Shown here: piece after piece, positions 46,274 through 47,955 of the stretch
Layout of the letters: the number at the start of each line of letters is the position of its first letter
Numbering within the stretch: position 1 is the stretch's first letter
DNA from: Reclinomonas americana ATCC 50394
Lineage: Eukaryota > Jakobida > Jakobea > Jakobida
Direction of reading: 5' to 3'
NCBI GenBank assembly: GCA_048213135.1
Contig: PS015599.1
Coordinates: forward strand, 1 to 47,955
Length of the DNA stretch: 47,955 nucleotides
Notes under the pieces: generated by a model
What the model saw: the letters and a program-made list of their open reading frames with translations, nothing else
Told to the model about the DNA's origin: nothing
Databases searched by the model: none
Made by a program: the position numbers and the translations under genes

Positions 46274-47838
46274 CAGCAACAACAACAGCAGCAGCAGCAG
46301 CAGCAGCAGCAAATGCAAGACGCGGCGGCGGCGGCGGCTGCGCAGCGACCGTATGCTCGCGGTCTGCAAGAGCTGGTCAACACGACGCGCAACATGAAGG
46401 TCACGGGCAACTACCGCGGCATGAGTGCGCCGTCTCCGCGCACCAACACCACCACACCGACACACCACCACACCGACAGTGGCATTTCGGACTCGTCGCA
46501 AAAGTCGACACCGAGTGGCAGCGGCAGCGGTGCGCTGTCGATGGAGCGACACATTTGCTTCCGACCGAATGCGTTGCCGCGCGGCACGCTGACAATCTCG
46601 CCGGCGGGCGACCGAGGCGAGGACCAGTGGGGAACACTGTTGCGTTTGACAACCCATTGCTCTCACAGACCCGCACGTTTTTACTCACCCTTTTTGTTAT
46701 TAACAGGATGCACGTGTGCCCCGACAAGCTGGTGGTGACGGTGGAGGAGAAGACGACGCAGCGCGAGGTCGAGGCCTACTTTGTGCTGAAGCACAATTAC
46801 AGCGAGAACGTGCTGCTGACCATGTTTGAGAACCTCAACCGCTCGGGATCGCTGCAAAAAGTTTCATTTCTCTCCTCCTCCTTTTCTTCTTCTTCTTCCT
46901 CTTGTCACGATACTCATCGTTACTTGTGAGCAGACGCTGTGCTTGCACCTGCGCGAGGGCTACGCTCTCTACATTTTGCCGCACGAGAACTACCCGGCCG
47001 ATGCTCCCGATGCCTCCAAGTGCTTCTTGGGCGCACTGGTGCGCGTGCCGCTGCTGTTGGTGTGGGACCTGGACAACACCCTGGTCGACTGCCTGGAGGC
47101 TCCCGATTGCCGAGTTGCGTTCGTGTGTTTGCGATATGCACATCCAGTAGTGTGTGTGTGTGTGTGTGTGTGCTGACCTTCTCCTCGTGTAGCCATCCAC
47201 GCTCAGTGCACTGATGAAGACGTCCAAATCCAAGGGCGCCGACATTATGACCATTCAAGTGCGCGACGAGCTCGGCCACTACGCCTACTCGGTGCTGTGC
47301 AAGATCCGCCCCGGCGCCATTGACGCGCTGCAAACACTGAGCCGCAAGTACGAGATGATTATCTGCACCATGGGCATGCGCTCGTACGCCGAGGCGGTGG
47401 TGCGCGCCGCCCTGGACCCCGACGGCCGTCTCTTCTCGCGCATTGTGGCCCGTGAGGACCTCGACCCGCACCCATCGATGTACGGCATGTTTGTCAAGGA
47501 CTTGCACAAGCTGTGCCGTCTCGGCCTGGATGCTGGTGAGTGATGTTTGCTTTGTGCTTTTCTTTTTGCCACTTTTCTGAATCCTGTGCCGCTTCGCAGA
47601 TCCCCGTCGCACTGTGATTGTCGACGACTCACCCGACGTGTGGCGACAGGAGGAGAATGTGTTGCCGGTGATGCGATACTTGCACTTCTCACACCCCGAT
47701 TCGTGCGCCAATGGCTACTCGACGTCGTTGGCCGCCGCTCGCGTGCAGCTTGAGCGGCTACAAAAACGCATGCACGAGTCGGCCGAGCCGTGGAACGCCA
47801 GCGTGCCGTCTCTCCTGTCGGAGATTAAGCGGACGTAA
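46274..47838 (+). CDS. FCP1-like CTD phosphatase (5' end in gap)
   Basis: A HAD-superfamily phosphatase of the FCP1/SCP type, which removes phosphate from the RNA polymerase II C-terminal domain in the nucleus. Visible exons 46274-46638, 46707-46860, 46934-47113, 47193-47535 and 47600-47838 close in phase to 426 codons plus stop. The visible N-terminus is poly-Gln then Ala, Ser and Thr-rich. The catalytic motif is VWDLDNTLVDC (DxDxT type), followed by CKIRPGAIDALQTLSRKYEM, CTMGMRSYAEAVVRAALDP, LFSRIVAREDLDPH and TVIVDDSPDVWRQEENVLPV, all typical. The protein ends soon after the catalytic domain, so no BRCT domain is present at the C-terminus, unlike classical FCP1. Its start codon is not in the assembled sequence. 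Confidence 0.9.
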
Positions 47839-47955
47839 GACTCGCTAGAATGACATCCCCTCTCCTCCTTGTGCCCTCCTCCCTTCTCTCCCTCTTCTCC
47901 GCTCCACACTTGAGGCCCGCTGCTGGATTTTGTGCCTCCCTCGTCGTTGGTGGGC
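47839..47955. other. Downstream of the FCP1-like gene
   Basis: 117 bp of pyrimidine-rich sequence after the stop codon; probably 3' untranslated region. Nothing else seen. Confidence 0.5.

Overview
This window is nuclear DNA from a eukaryote with many short introns. Genes are interrupted by GT-AG introns of about 40-100 nt, sit on both strands, and stop and start within a few hundred bases of each other. The DNA is rich in microsatellites ((GA)n, (GT)n, TGAG and ACGT arrays) and has six N-gaps, mostly inside or beside simple repeats. The standard genetic code fits every gene. Gene content (diphthamide synthesis, eL14, MFSD8/CLN7-like transporter, S10 carboxypeptidase, GT17 glycosyltransferase, FCP1-like phosphatase, huge secreted NHL/cadherin-like proteins) suggests a free-living heterotrophic protist, perhaps on the Amorphea side. 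The taxon is inference only. All exon models were built by hand. Most are supported because exon phases agree and the summed length is a multiple of three.

Layout, left to right. A DPH1 gene (-) leaves the left edge; its introns hold a 109-bp minisatellite and a TGAG array. Next is a 24-exon gene (-, 2270-10224) for a secreted protein of about 1,554 aa. In it, two fibronectin-III-like domains each appear to carry an inserted six-repeat NHL propeller, followed by cadherin-like, IPT-like and PAN/apple modules. Two plus-strand genes of unknown function follow (10668-12078 and the His-rich 12159-13276). Then come a divergent pair, MtnB/APIP (-) and ribosomal protein eL14 (+), 78 bp apart, and a WD40 gene (-).

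The middle is a run of minus-strand genes: an unrecognised 279-aa protein, a coiled-coil protein cut into many tiny exons, and a 7-kb multi-exon gene I do not recognise. An S10 serine carboxypeptidase (+, 477 aa, full catalytic triad), an MFSD8/CLN7-like transporter (-, 634 aa), a duplicated EGF-like secreted protein (+, 557 aa) and a GT17 type II membrane glycosyltransferase (-, 519 aa) follow. The right end holds a His/Gln-rich minus-strand gene with an unresolved 3' end and an FCP1-like phosphatase (+) whose start lies in an N-gap.

The genes do not form one pathway. Several act in secretory or lysosomal compartments (NHL protein, carboxypeptidase, MFSD8, EGF-like protein, GT17), but this is co-occurrence, not evidence of a cluster. 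The most unusual observations are the propeller-inside-FN3 architecture and a recurrent class of 5' splice sites reading GTTGCGT or GTTGAGT.
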